Source: Plantago ovata
Taxonomy: Eukaryota > Streptophyta > Magnoliopsida > Lamiales > Plantaginaceae
Length of the DNA: 64,000 nucleotides
NCBI GenBank assembly: GCA_028274465.1
Contig: CM051457.1
Location: forward strand, 61,318,899 to 61,382,898
Direction: 5' to 3'
The notes under the pieces: generated by a model
Told to the model about the DNA's origin: nothing
What the model saw: only the letters and a program-made list of their open reading frames with translations
The model's database searches: none
Position numbers and translations under genes: made by a program
Shown: in pieces, positions 22,790 to 33,327 of the stretch
Position numbering within the stretch: position 1 is the stretch's first letter
Layout of the letters: each line of letters begins with the position of its first letter

Positions 22790-22867
22790 GATGAACAAAT
22801 GGAGGATGCTACTCAAACTCCTCAAGGAATGGAAATTGTACAACATGAGCTTGCTGAAACTCAGCAG

Positions 22868-22942
22868 GTAATTCATGTTTCAGCTTTGAACTCTAAGGCA
22901 TTTATCCAAATCTCTCCTGATCTAAATATTATTCTTTTTCAG
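22868..22942 (+). other. Putative intron 3 of env-like gene (75 nt)
   Basis: Donor CAGCAG|GTAATT, acceptor TTCTTTTTCAG; phase 0, divisible by three, open if retained. The upstream exon is 78 nt. A further strong donor, CAA|GTAAGT, lies at 22991 with no clear partner. Confidence 0.68.
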
Positions 22943-23509
22943 GCTCTAAAGGAGACCACTGAAGTGGTGCACATCACTGAAGATTCACAAGTAAGTTCTG
23001 AGGAACTTTACTTGAACTTCAAAAGAACAACCTTGTCAAGAGTTGCTAAGTCTGTCAGCAACTGGCAAAGGTACAGAAGGATGCACTTTTCTGACCTCCA
23101 TCTTTATCTATCAAATGAGAAATAGAGATCCTCTCTGCTGAAGCTCGAGACATTTGTGCACTCCATACTTCCTGAAGAATTTTCATATTCTCTGCTAAGG
23201 AGCTCGAATCTGATTGCTCAAATCAGAGAGAATATGAAGGCAAAATTTAAGAGTGTCTGTCCAGCTGAACAAGTTGTGATGCTCAAGGGTTCATTTGTAC
23301 CCGTGGTGGCGGATCCCCACAAAATCAATGAGGAAGAGGAAGTATCGAGTGTTGCTCTATACAAGCATCTTGAGCTAGTCATTCTGACTGATGATGATGA
23401 AGAGGAAGAAGATGAAAACATCCTTACTGATCCCAGTGATGATGAAGGGAAAGATTCAAACGACAAAAAGGATGACGATGATGACAATCAAGGTCCAAGT
23501 CCGGATGCT

Positions 23510-24913
23510 TGATGAACGTATTTTTGACGCGTTCATCTTGTCTTTTTTACCTTCTTTTGCTATCTTTTGGCCTTGTTTTTTGGTTAGTTTTGTAGAATAG
23601 TGTCACGTTTATTGTTTTCTGCATTTTCAAGCACTTAGGTACGAAACGGCGTTTTTGGAGCTAAAAACGAGCCTTTTTGATGGAAAAGATGGCCCCGTTG
23701 AAGTTCCCCAATCTCCGTGGCTTGTTCGTGAGTGTCTGAGCCTCAATAAGCATTTAGAAGGATGAGTCCAAGGCACCCGAGGGCTGTACGAGGGCAAAAA
23801 GATTGAGTTTGAAGACAAAAATCTGCCCAGGAGCCAAGCTAAGCGCCTGGAATAGTGAAGCGCTCCGCTTCATTTTCCAGGAGCTTTGGCACAGCAGCCA
23901 AGCGAAGCGCTTGGAGGGCCCAAGCGCTTCGCTTGCCAAGCGCTCCGCTTGGCCTCTCCAAGCGGTCCGCTTGGCAGCGGTTACGTTTTTGGATTTTCCT
24001 TCTTAGATCTGATCTTCAGTTACTTTTTGGATACTTTTGAACTGTAGCTTCGTTTTGGAGAGCTCCTAAGCCCCAAAACTCAGAGAAAACTCAGATACAT
24101 TGTATTTTTAGATTGGATTAAAGGTTTTGGCATAGGATTGCATCCATTGTTTCATCTACAGAGAGGTTTTCATCAATACCCACCGATTAGTGACAGCTTG
24201 GTGGTAACATTGTATCATTATCTGTTGTCTAGTAGTTTGATTTGATGTATTCTATTTACAATTCATATGATTTGATGTCTATGTTGATGAATATGAGTAG
24301 CTAAATCCTTTGTGTTGGTGGTAGAATGTAGAATATGCATGCTATGGGTTATGTTTATGCTTACATGAGATTGTGATTCAATCTTGCTGCAAATTCCTTC
24401 ATATGATTCTTAGTTGCCTATAAAATATATTCGAATTGAGTATTGTGACAAACTCATGGTCAATGAAAGCTATAGGATTGTATGTTAGAGATTTGCAGCA
24501 TGCTAGATAAATGGTGTTAGTGACAAGCACCTCTAAAGTATTGATAGTGGTCTTTTATGATGTGTGTCTTGAAAGTTACCTAGACGAGTTGCTTAGCAGA
24601 CTTGATCGAAGGTTTTACGCACTGAACTTGTGAGCATATTCGTAACCCATGCATGTGTATTTGATTTCTACCACCAACCGTTTTCCAAACTTGATTACAA
24701 CAATCTGATTTCTCGTTGCTTTGTTCTAAGAAAGCAATTCTACAAACACTTGAACTCGTTGTCTGAAATAACTAGCAAAAACCACAAACAAAGCCACGTT
24801 AGGTCCCGAGAGAACGAAACTCGGGACAACTTACCATTGCACTCTAGTTTGTGTAGTGATAAGTGTTCTTTGGCTTTTTAAACAAATTTAATTGGTGAAA
24901 AACGACATCATCA
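23510..24913 (+). repeat. Element I 5' LTR (1404 bp)
   Basis: Direct repeat of 29362-30764 with roughly 98% identity by eye. It has no obvious TATA box next to the dyad cluster, unlike the LTRs of C, D and F. Confidence 0.93.
23834..23974 (+). repeat. Dyad cluster in LTR I (CAAGCG-N3-CGCTTG)
   Basis: Six units, four of them perfect: arms CAAGCG / CGCTTG around AAG, CTT, CTC and GTC. The arms are conserved while the 3-nt centre varies, which suggests the dyad itself is what is kept. Confidence 0.88.
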
Positions 24914-24916
24914 ATT

Positions 24917-24934
24917 TGACGCCGTTGCCGGGGA
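24917..24934 (+). promoter_or_regulatory. Primer binding site, tRNA-Asp (element I)
   Basis: TGACGCCGTTGCCGGGGA lies 3 nt after the 5' LTR. It is complementary to the 3' end of plant tRNA-Asp(GTC) with one mismatch (A for G at the third base), compared with the perfect sites of F and E. Confidence 0.88.
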
Positions 24935-25056
24935 CTTAACTCCTTTGGTTGGTGTTTTTGTTTTGGTTTTTTCAGCCAACATCTCTTCTTTGTCTCATTT
25001 CTGTTTTTGTTTCTTTTTGCTTGAGATACTCACTATCTTGTATTTCAGGTGAGTGC

Positions 25057-27363
25057 ATGCCTAGAACCCGAACGGGTAGACCTATTATTGAACCTTTTGT
25101 AGACGAGATCGATCGTTTGTTTCAAAGGAGAAGGAGGAATTTGAATCTCGAGTTTGAAGAAGTAGCATCTAGAGCTTCCACTTCTGGTATTCGGGAAGAG
25201 TCTTCTTCTTATCTTTTGGAGCCAATTCTTGAATCTGTTTACTTGGAAGGTGAAATGGCGGAGCGGCCTATACGTACACTTACTAAGCCTACGGTTGGGG
25301 CTAGAAAACCAGCAATTGTCCTCAATGATGCCACAAGGAACTTGGAGATCAAGAATCACATGTTCCAACAACTTCCCAAATTCTGTGGGATGGCTAATGA
25401 GGACGTGATTGGGTTCTTGAATGAGCTCGAGAATTTTGTTCTCCATCTTGGGCGACCAGGAGCTGGTGTTACGGATGATGATCTCCGTTTGAAGGTCTTT
25501 TCTATGGGGCTAGGTGATCATGCAAAGGCTTGGCTTAATACTTTGGAGGCCGGGTCTTTGACAACATGGGATCTTTGTTTTGATAAGGTCATGGAGCGTT
25601 ACTACCCCGCTTCCAAGACGATGGCTATGAAGAGCCAAATTAGCTCCTTCGAGCAGAGGTATGATGAGCCTTTCCACGAGGCCTATGATCGATTCATGGG
25701 GTTGCATCATCGATGCCCACATCACGGGTATGATAAAGGTCAGCTTCTCCAATTCTTTTACAATGGTTTACATCCCGAGATTCAATCTCAAGTGGATAGT
25801 ATGTGTGGAGGTAGTATGGGGGAGTTGCTTCCTTCCCAAGCTCAAGTGAAGCTGGACATGATGTACCGGAATTCCCAAAACCGGAATGTGAGGGCTCGTG
25901 TGCTCCAAAAGGAGCAAAGAGGTGAGGCCAAGGTAGTGGTAGAACAAGATGCCTTCGATGGGTTCGCCCATGAAGTGAAGCAAGCTTTGAGGCAAAGCGT
26001 TCCTTCTCCTTCTACGGAAGTTTGTGGTGTGTGCAAGAACTATGGGCACCCGGCCTATTTATGCCGTTCCGAATTTGCTAGAGAGCAATATATCACGAAC
26101 GATGTCCGTCAAGAAGTGTATGCTGCTGAGGGAGAGCAAGTAGTTGGAGATGTGAAATACGGGCAAGGATATGGCAATATGAGGCCACAAAACCATGGAC
26201 CCCGAGGTGGGTACCAGAATCAAGGCAACTGTGGTTATCTTCATAACCCGGATCAAAATGCCTATGGGCCTAATCAAGATAGAAGTCGTCTCAGCTATGG
26301 GAACAATTGGTATGAAGGAGCACCGCCTTCTAATCCTACACCTCCACCTCAGGTTGCTAGTTCGGGACCAAAAGGTGGAGGGGTGCTTCCTTCACCTCTT
26401 GTCTCTTCTCTCAACGATCTTGTGTTGAAGACGAATAAGTTTATGGAGCATTACTATCGTAATGAAGCTACTAACAATCAGCGGTTTGAGAAGCTTGAGG
26501 CTAGTAGTAGCAACCTCCATAAGAAGTTGCAAGAGTTGATAGGTCGGGGGGCTAGTAGAGAGCAAGGGAAGTTTCCCGGGAACACGGAGAAGGCTATGGC
26601 CATAACCGTGGTGACTGATTTGTCCGTGGAGATCACGGTTGTGAGAGACAATGCACGAGTTGAGGTGCCATGTTGCAAGATAACTGAAACTTGCAAGGTG
26701 AGTGAGGAGGTCGAGACTCCTAAGGTGGTTATGGAAGAGGAAGTTGTCGCACAATCTGATGCGATAGTTGAAGAGGTGAAAGAAAACTCATCGTCTGAGG
26801 ATGAGATGGTGGATATGGTGGAAGTGCCCATCCAAGAGAGCTTCGATGTTGAAATCGGCTTGGGGAAGAAGGACGGAATAGTGGCAACTCTAGACACGGG
26901 AGCGGGTGTGAATGTTATACCCTTGAACGTGTATGAAGAGTCGGGTTTGTCTGGCTTGAGACCCATGAAATGCATGGTGCAATTAGCGGATGGGTCCATG
27001 AAAAAGCCGTTGGGTGTGATTGAGAACTTGGCGGTGAGGGTTGTCGGTGTAGAGGTGAAGACTAATTTCATCGTTATGCCTACATCTTCTGCTAAGCTCA
27101 AAGATGTGGTTCTCTTGGGTAGAGCCTTCATCAACAAAGTGCGTATGGTCATAGACATGTATCGTCGAACATGTCACTTTGAGGTAAATGGCAAGCAACA
27201 CACGTTGCGAGCCATTGTTAATTCATGTGCTTATGTTGATACAAACGAACTTGAAGGATTTTTTGGTCCAGTTTATGTTCGTCAAGATGTGCAGGGAATT
27301 GATGCTTTGAGAAGCAATTGGAGGGGGGAGTCTAGTACCCGAGGCGAAATCAATCCCGCATGA
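25057..27363 (+). CDS. gag-pro: Element I Gag-protease polyprotein
   Basis: Intact ORF of about 768 residues from the ATG at 25057 (MPRTRTGRP). The open frame extends further upstream, but F starts at the homologous MPHTRSAG, and the upstream residues are encoded by a pyrimidine-rich stretch ending in TATTTCAG, likely a splice acceptor. Retrotrans_gag-like capsid (FQQLPKFCG ... SMGLGDHAKAWLNTL) occupies about residues 85-270. A CCHC knuckle CGVCKNYGHPAYLC follows near residue 323. The aspartic protease carries VATLDTGAGVNVIPLNVYE (26882-26938). It would package and process its own RNA but depends on RT and integrase from elsewhere. Confidence 0.92.
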   Translation: MPRTRTGRPIIEPFVDEIDRLFQRRRRNLNLEFEEVASRASTSGIREESSSYLLEPILESVYLEGEMAERPIRTLTKPTVGARKPAIVLNDATRNLEIKNHMFQQLPKFCGMANEDVIGFLNELENFVLHLGRPGAGVTDDDLRLKVFSMGLGDHAKAWLNTLEAGSLTTWDLCFDKVMERYYPASKTMAMKSQISSFEQRYDEPFHEAYDRFMGLHHRCPHHGYDKGQLLQFFYNGLHPEIQSQVDSMCGGSMGELLPSQAQVKLDMMYRNSQNRNVRARVLQKEQRGEAKVVVEQDAFDGFAHEVKQALRQSVPSPSTEVCGVCKNYGHPAYLCRSEFAREQYITNDVRQEVYAAEGEQVVGDVKYGQGYGNMRPQNHGPRGGYQNQGNCGYLHNPDQNAYGPNQDRSRLSYGNNWYEGAPPSNPTPPPQVASSGPKGGGVLPSPLVSSLNDLVLKTNKFMEHYYRNEATNNQRFEKLEASSSNLHKKLQELIGRGASREQGKFPGNTEKAMAITVVTDLSVEITVVRDNARVEVPCCKITETCKVSEEVETPKVVMEEEVVAQSDAIVEEVKENSSSEDEMVDMVEVPIQESFDVEIGLGKKDGIVATLDTGAGVNVIPLNVYEESGLSGLRPMKCMVQLADGSMKKPLGVIENLAVRVVGVEVKTNFIVMPTSSAKLKDVVLLGRAFINKVRMVIDMYRRTCHFEVNGKQHTLRAIVNSCAYVDTNELEGFFGPVYVRQDVQGIDALRSNWRGESSTRGEINPA

Positions 27364-27552
27364 GTTGTGAAGAGTCGAGCCAACGACTTTTAAACGAAGG
27401 CGCTTCTCGGGAGGCAACCCGAGGTTGTATCTTTATTTGCTTTTGTAGTTGTGGCCTGTGAGCCTTTTGTCGTGATTCGTTTAGTCTAGTGTTTGTCTTG
27501 GTGCCTTAGGTGATTAAGATAGGAAAAAACATCGAAAATCTAGAAACAGAGC

Positions 27553-27716
27553 CAAGTGAAGCGCTTTGATGGGCCAAGCGGTCCGCTTGAAATTTCAGTA
27601 AATCAAAAAAGTTTACTGGAATTTCAAGCGGAGCGCCTGGAGCCTACCAAGCGCTCCGCTTGACAAGCGGACCGCTTTGCTCCCACCAAGCGGTCCGCCT
27701 GGACCCTGTACCCAGA
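27553..27716 (+). repeat. Internal dyad array of element I
   Basis: Five or six copies of the same AAGCG-N3-CGCTT dyads as in the I LTR (for example CCAAGCG-GTC-CGCTTGA and CCAAGCG-CTC-CGCTTGA), here about 200 bp after the gag-protease stop. Confidence 0.87.
27584..27630 (+). other. Long hairpin within the I dyad array
   Basis: A 19-bp inverted repeat with one mismatch (27584-27602 and 27612-27630) around a 9-nt A-rich loop. Both arm ends are dyad halves (CGCTTG / CAAGCG), so two dyads bracket the stem. Confidence 0.8.
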
Positions 27717-27875
27717 TTTTTCTCGTTTTTTCCATTCTTCTCACCTTTTTGCACCCGTTTTCACATGTTTCTTGAGTCCTTTCAGGTACTACTCATATAT
27801 AGGAGATTGGACACGAACCTTTGTCTCAGGGAAGTGTACTTTCAATCCAATTTTTCTTTTTCATTCAACTTTTCT

Positions 27876-27917
27876 TTGCTCGAGGACGAGCAAAAGTTTA
27901 GGTTTGGGGAGGGGGTA
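27876..27917 (+). promoter_or_regulatory. Second stem-PPT-like module in element I
   Basis: Stem TTGCTCG / CGAGCAA with loop AGGA (27876-27893) followed by AGGTTTGGGGAGGGGG. It is a near copy of the module next to the 3' LTR but with a C-G pair where that copy has T-A. Confidence 0.8.
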
Positions 27918-28389
27918 TTGGATTTTCAGTACTATATGCTTGTGTGGTTCGTACATGCCTGATTTTACTCAAGTTCATGTGATTTGTCGTGTTTTTTCAA
28001 ATTTTTGCATGCATATCATCCCTAGATTAGTTGTTGCACGTTGTTGTGTGTGGAGTTTATTGCCAAGTCTTTTGAACTTTTCTATTGTGTAGACTAAGTG
28101 CTTATGACCATTATCATATGTTGCATCACTTTGCAAGTAGTTTGAGGCTTGTCTCGCTTGGTTTGTCACATTCACTTGTGCACTAGTTAAGCTTAGTAGT
28201 CTCGACATCACCTCGAGTGGTGTTTCTTCTACTGCGGTTCACGATGGCCATATAAAATGATGCATGTTAGAATCTATGGTTGTAACCCGTGTAATTATGT
28301 ACGTAAGAGGCGATAAGTTCTTCACCTCGATTAGAGATTGCCAAATGCCTAGGAAGGAGGTAGTGTGAGGTGTGCGATTCCTTGTATTA

Positions 28390-28610
28390 AACCTATTCTA
28401 TCGAATAGGTTTGGGGAGGGGGTTGCTTCGTTATACTTGTCTTTCGTCTTTGAGTCGTTGTAAAGTTTTCTTTTTCTTTTTCTTTTTGTTTTGTGTCCCA
28501 ACCTATTCTTTCGAATAGGTTTGGGGAGGTGTCTTTGTAAAAGAGTCTTTCCTTTTTCTTTTTCGTCTTTGTGCTCAAACCTATTCTTCCGAATAGGTTT
28601 GGGTAGGTGT
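28390..28610 (+). repeat. Three AACCTATTC hairpin + G-rich modules in I
   Basis: Copies at 28390-28411, 28500-28521 and 28578-28599 keep the 9-bp stem intact; only the 4-nt loop varies (TATC, TTTC, TTCC). Each is followed by TTTGGGGAGG or TTTGGGTAGG. Confidence 0.82.
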
Positions 28611-29324
28611 TTTTGACACTTAGTACTGCTGCTTGCCCCTATATAAAAAAGAAAGAAAGAGAAAAAGAAAAGAAGAAGAAATGAAAAAGAAATATAAAAA
28701 AAAAAAAAGAGAAAAGAAAAAAAAAAAGAAAGAAAATAAAGAATAAGACCCAAAAGCAAAAGAAGGGTCGTTGCAAGCCAAAAGCAGTCTCGTAGTGTCA
28801 AGTGTCATGTAAATATTTTGTCCTTGTGAAGTGTCGAGTTGTAAATTCTATCTTTCGTTTCGTGTCGCCTTTGTCCAAGGCCTGTTCTTGACCACCCTCG
28901 TCTTCCTATTCAAGAAGTGGTTAAAAGAGGCTCATTCTTGAGAGTCTGGGTAGAATAGGGGAGTGTTATCTTTTAAGGGAATCCTCCGTTTGATGAGAGC
29001 CAGTATTGGTTCGCCCTCTCTTGAGGAAAAGTCTCGCTTGGTGAACAGTTGTAAGCCCTCGGTTTCATAGGCACGGGGCAATTGTAGTATGATAACATGC
29101 ATCATTGTGTCGTCACTGACCAGGTCCAGGTAGAAGATGTTACGAGAGACTCCTTTGTTTAACCAAGTGCACATGAGAATGTGTATATTCGCAATCGAGG
29201 CATTCTTCAACCTACTTGCATGTCATGCTCATTTGGTTTTGTTCATAAGCATTTGGTAGATTCAATAGATTAGTTCACTTTACTTGGCATGAGACTCCTT
29301 TTGTGTTGCATTTAGGATAGTTTG

Positions 29325-29361
29325 TTGCTTGAGGACAAGCAAAGGTTTGGTTTGGGGAGTT
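29325..29361 (+). promoter_or_regulatory. Element I hairpin and polypurine tract
   Basis: Stem TTGCTTG / CAAGCAA with loop AGGA (29325-29342), then GGTTTGGTTTGGGGAGTT directly before the 3' LTR at 29362. Confidence 0.85.
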
Positions 29362-30764
29362 TGATGAACGTATTTTTGACGCGTTCATCTTGTCTTTTTT
29401 ACCTTCTTTTGCTATCTTTTAACCTTGTTTTTTGGTTAGTTTTGTAGAATAGTGTCACGTTTATTGTTTTCTGCTTTTTCAGGCACTTAGGTACGAAACG
29501 ACGTTTTTAGAGCTAAAAACGAGCCTTTTTGATGGAAAAGATGGCTCCGTTGAAGTTCTCCAATCTCCGTGGATTGTTCGTGAGTGTCTGAGCCTCAATA
29601 AGCATTGAGAAGGATGAGTCCAAGGCACCCGACGGCCGTACGAGGGCAAAAAGATTGAGTTTGAAGACAAAAATTTGCCCAGGAGCCAAGCTAAGCGCTT
29701 GGAATAGTGAAGCGCTCCGCTTCATTTTCCAGGAGCTTTGGCATAGCAGCCAAGCGAAGCGCTTGGAGGGCCCAAGCGCTTCGCTTGCCAAGCGCTCCGC
29801 TTGGCCTCCAAGCGGTCCGCTTGGCAGCGGTTACGTTTTCGGATTTTCCTTCTTAGATCTGATCTTCAGTTACTTTTTGGATACTTTTGAACTGTAGCTT
29901 CGTTTTGGAGAGCTCCTAAGCCCCAAAACTCAGAGAAAACTCAGATACATTGTATTTTTAGATTGGATTAAAGGTTTTGGCATAGGATTGCATCCATTAT
30001 TTCATCTACGGAGAGGTTTTCATCAATACCCACCGATTAGTGACAGCTTGGTGGTAACATTGTATCATTATCTGTTGTCTAGTAGTTTGATTTGATGTAT
30101 TCTATTTACAATTCATATGATTTGATGTCTATGTTGATGAATATGAGTAGCTAAATCCTTTGTGTTGGTGGTAGAATGTAGAATATGCATGCTATGGGTT
30201 ATGTTTATGCTTACATGAGATTGTGATTCAATCTTGCTGCAAATTCCTTCATATGATTCTTAGTTGCCTATAAAATATATTCGAATTGAGTATTGTGACA
30301 AACTCATGGTCAATGAAAGCTATAGGATTGTATGTTAGAGATTTGCAGCATGCTAGATAAATGGTGTTAGTGACAAGCACCTCTAAAGTATTGATAGTGG
30401 TCTTTTATGATGTGTGTCTTGAAAGTTACCTAGACGAGTTGCTTAGCAGACTTGATCGAAGGTTTTACGCACTGAACTTGTGAGCATATTCGTAACCCAT
30501 GCATGTGTATTTGATTTCTACCACCAAACGTTTTCCAAATTTGATTACAACAATCTGATTTCTCGTTGCTTTGTTCTAAGAAAGCAAATCTACAAACACT
30601 TGAACTCGTTGTCTGAAATAACTAGCAAAAACCACAAACAAAGCCACGTTAGGTCCCGAGAGAACGACACTCGGGGAAAACTTGCCATTGCACTCTAGGT
30701 TGTGTAGTGATAAGTGTTCTTTGGCTTTTTAAACAAATTTAATTGGTGAAAAACGACATCATCA
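29362..30764 (+). repeat. Element I 3' LTR (1403 bp)
   Basis: Direct repeat of 23510-24913; followed by target duplication ATGCT. Its own dyad cluster lies at 29686-29824. Confidence 0.93.
29686..29824 (+). repeat. Dyad cluster in 3' LTR of I
   Basis: Same six units as 23834-23974; one 2-bp deletion lies between dyads and the perfect arms are unchanged. Confidence 0.87.
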
Positions 30765-33063
30765 ATGCTGGTGGTTTAAAATTGACAGTTGCTGAAACTG
30801 AACAACAAGACAATCAGCAAGCTGAACAACCACAACCTCAGCATGAATCTCAACCTGCTCCTGCTCATGCTGAAAATCAAGCACTTGTACAAGGCGCTGA
30901 TACTGAAGAAGAATATGCCAAAAACCGAGCTGCCTTGAAACATGGCAAGAGCCAATTTTCTGATGCCAAGGTCACTGATACAAACCTTGATGATGAAGAT
31001 GAAATGGATGAAGATTACCAACGAACTCTACAAAACAGTCTCCTGATCCATGCAAGGCATACGCAGGATTTGGAAATTGGTCAATCTTCAGGAGTAAAAC
31101 CAAAGGAAGTCCCCTCCCTTCCACTTACTACTGGCGAAACTCCAGTAATTGAGTCTCAAACGTTTCCCTCGGCAACTACTCAATTAAAACTAACTACTGG
31201 CGGAAGTCCAGTAATTGAGTCTCAAACGTTGCCCTCAGCAACTACTCAATTAAAACTAACTACTGGTGAAACTCCAGTTGTTGAGTCTAAAGCGTTGCCA
31301 TCAGCAACCACTCAACCAAAAGGAAATGAAGCTGCTGACTTAGGTTCCAAGGTTGCTGGCCTTGATGAATCTGAGGATGAAGATGATCTATCAGCAAACG
31401 AGGATGAAAACTCAAAGAGAGACCAAAAGTGGTTGAAATTCCTCCTCCTGACTATATAAATGATGTAGACGATGATTTGAGAGGAGAATTGCTGATGAAA
31501 GATGATCAGTTTGCTTCAGAACTAAAAGTTCATTCCTTGACCCCAAATCTAGTGCCGTTCCCACGTGTTGAGGAGTTTACTCCTAGAATTTTGGCACTGA
31601 AGAAAGTCCATGATGCCTGCAAAGCAGAAGATGAGGCATTGCTTGCTGAGAGCCCGCTTGATATTGGAAAAATATTGGCTACAGTGCTGAGACGCACTAC
31701 TACTCTTACAATAGCTCAGAAAGACATCAGTCTTTATCACAAGAGCTATGAAGAAGATGTAAGTCAAGCACTCCGGCTAGCAAAGACCGCATTAGTAAAG
31801 GCTCAAACTTTCATGGAAGAAACGGCCGCAACAGAACAAAGACATGAGGAGAACATGGTGAGTATTAAAAATGAGTTGTCAAAAATGAATTCTGATCAGC
31901 AACAAATCATCATGAAATACAACATCCTAAGTACTCTTGCTGAAAACTGCAATGTGTTCTACTCTCTGCACATCACTCCGATGTAGCAATCCATGTCTAA
32001 GGGGGAAAAGAGAAGTACAAGAAAAAGAACCCAAACCCCTCCTACTGTTGATGCGCCACTACCAATAGAACCTCTTGCTGAAAAAGAGCAAAGTTCTAAA
32101 AGACAAGCAGAATCTGAGTTACACTCAACAAGTCCTAAAAAGAGAAAACTGTTGCTGAAACTCAAGGTTTTTGCCACACTGAAAGTCATCAAGATCTGAA
32201 TGAAGATGATGATGATGATGACAATCAGACAATAGCTCAAACCATAAGAGCTAGACCAATTACAGCCTTAACTCCGTCTGGCCATTCAAAGCCATTCTCT
32301 TCTGACTCAAGATCTTCAGCAAGAGATCAAGACAATGCAAAGTCAAGAAGAAGAAGGCAAAGACAGGAAGAAAAGAGGCTGGCCAGCATTGCTATTGGCT
32401 CCGACATTGAATACACCAAGACCAGCAATGATGAAACCACTCAGAACGTGATCAGAAACATTCATGGTTGCTGGCTCTTAAATCTGGAAGATTTGCTGGT
32501 GAATGAGTTCTTTCCTACAGCCATTTTGAACCAAATGTTCACTTGGATTGAACTCAAGGTAAAAAGGAAAGAAAGGGCTGAGTCCCTCCCAAGAAATATT
32601 GCTGGGAGATGGTTGAATCTAGAAGTCTCAGTAAGAAGAACTACCATTGGTAAGACCATAAGACAAGAACCAGATTTGATAAAAACCAGTTGGCATTGCT
32701 TATTACTCTGACCCAGTGACCAAGAAAACAAAGAAGAGACTTGGATTGATTCCTTATGAGTACTTCTATCTCACTGCTAAGGATCAAGAAGAAGATCTTC
32801 TCTGGCTAAGGAAGATTCATCCTAAAAGCATTTCAGATACACAGCTTCTCCATGCCAACAATTGGGGCATGCATTTGTGGGTAACTCAGTACATGGAAAT
32901 GAATGCTTAAAAGCATCATCATACTGCCTGGAAAAATGCAAGGATTCTTCAATTACAAGTCCGTAGGCTACTTGAGAACTACGAAAAGGACTGTATTGAA
33001 TTCACTACACTTGCTGAGAAGAGTGTAAGAGAGATTTTTAGAAAATCCTCTGGAAGAGCTTAA
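30765..33063 (+). pseudogene. Element A env-like gene, part 3 (C-terminal half)
   Basis: Resumes after I with Gln-rich, then acidic sequence, three 22-residue tandem repeats, and after a frame change near 31430 a helical region (EDEALLAESPLDIGKILATVL ... coiled coil with MEETAATEQRHEENM). A stop at 31984, a basic stretch (KGEKRSTRKRTQ), an Asp run, a second basic patch (KSRRRRQRQEEKRL, NLS-like) and then a C-terminal module, LGLIPYEYFYLTAKDQEEDL, follow. The last module also occurs in H. I know no function for it; charged and NLS-like segments argue against a surface glycoprotein. Confidence 0.75.
31124..31321 (+). repeat. Three 66-bp in-frame tandem repeats in env-like gene
   Basis: Units at 31124, 31190 and 31256 encode 22 residues each beginning LTTGETPV or a close variant and ending SATTQ-type. 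The copies differ at a handful of positions, so the expansion is fairly recent. Confidence 0.88.
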
Positions 33064-33327
33064 CTCTCTGTAATAGTTCTGTTAAAGTTTTTATTTGCTG
33101 ATTTTGTTTAGTTATCTCTGCTCTTTCCTGTAAACTTACTGAAAGATAACTATCAGCAATAAAGCTTTTTGACTCTTATTGGTTTTTGATTATGCAATTT
33201 ACTTATGCTTACTGTTTAATTATTCAAGTATGCTTGCATTAATCAACTGATTTATTCAACATCAGAAATCTCTAAAAGGGTAACAATTAATTTAGCCATG
33301 GATTGCTAACATCAAAAAGGGGGAATT
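33064..33327 (+). promoter_or_regulatory. Element A 3' untranslated region and polypurine tract
   Basis: AT-rich with no gene. The purine tract AAAAAGGGGGAATT (33314-33327) abuts the 3' LTR and would prime plus-strand synthesis. Confidence 0.8.

Larger units (their letters stand above)
21638..23509 (+). pseudogene. Element A env-like gene, part 2, with small introns
   Basis: Resumes after L and runs to the I insertion. The sequence is low-complexity and acidic with many VAE and AET words. One frame change lies near 21850, and in-frame stops occur at 22406-22408 (TAA) and 23123-23125 (TAG). Three GT-AG introns of 72-75 nt separate short Gln/Glu-rich exons between 22574 and 22942. The last part (about 23129-23509) is a helical stretch (LETFVHSILPEEFSYSLLR) ending in a strongly acidic run. 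Part 1 precedes L and part 3 follows I. Confidence 0.75.
27364..29361 (+). other. Element I non-coding tail
   Basis: No RT, RNase H or integrase trace. In order it holds a second dyad array (27553-27716), a long hairpin (27584-27630), a stem plus PPT-like tract (27876-27917), three AACCTATTC hairpin modules (28390-28599), a purine tract (about 28652-28760), a conserved block shared with C, D and F (about 28860-29150), and the terminal hairpin and PPT. ORFs here are low-complexity shadows. Confidence 0.8.
23510..30764 (+). mobile_element. Element I: gag-protease-only Ty3/gypsy retrotransposon, complete
   Basis: LTRs 23510-24913 and 29362-30764 start TGATGAACG and end CGACATCATCA. A perfect target duplication ATGCT (23505-23509 and 30765-30769) places it in the env-like gene of A. 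A tRNA-Asp-type PBS, one intact gag-protease ORF and a PPT are present; RT, RNase H and integrase are absent. It is therefore a non-autonomous element of the kind called TR-GAG. The LTRs differ by about 25 sites in 1403, so insertion is recent. Confidence 0.93.

Noticed and set aside
22991-23058. Possible fourth intron in the env-like gene
   Set aside because: The donor GTAAGT is strong, but using the AG at 23058 leads to a stop 11 codons later, while the unspliced frame stays open longer.
23834-29824. Regular palindromic repeats considered as a CRISPR-like array
   Set aside because: Repeats are 13-17 bp with irregular short spacing, sit in LTRs, and the context is plant retrotransposon DNA.
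18026-33063. A 'true envelope' gene reading of the A post-pol gene
   Set aside because: No signal peptide or transmembrane segment was seen; the chain is acidic, coiled-coil and carries NLS-like patches.
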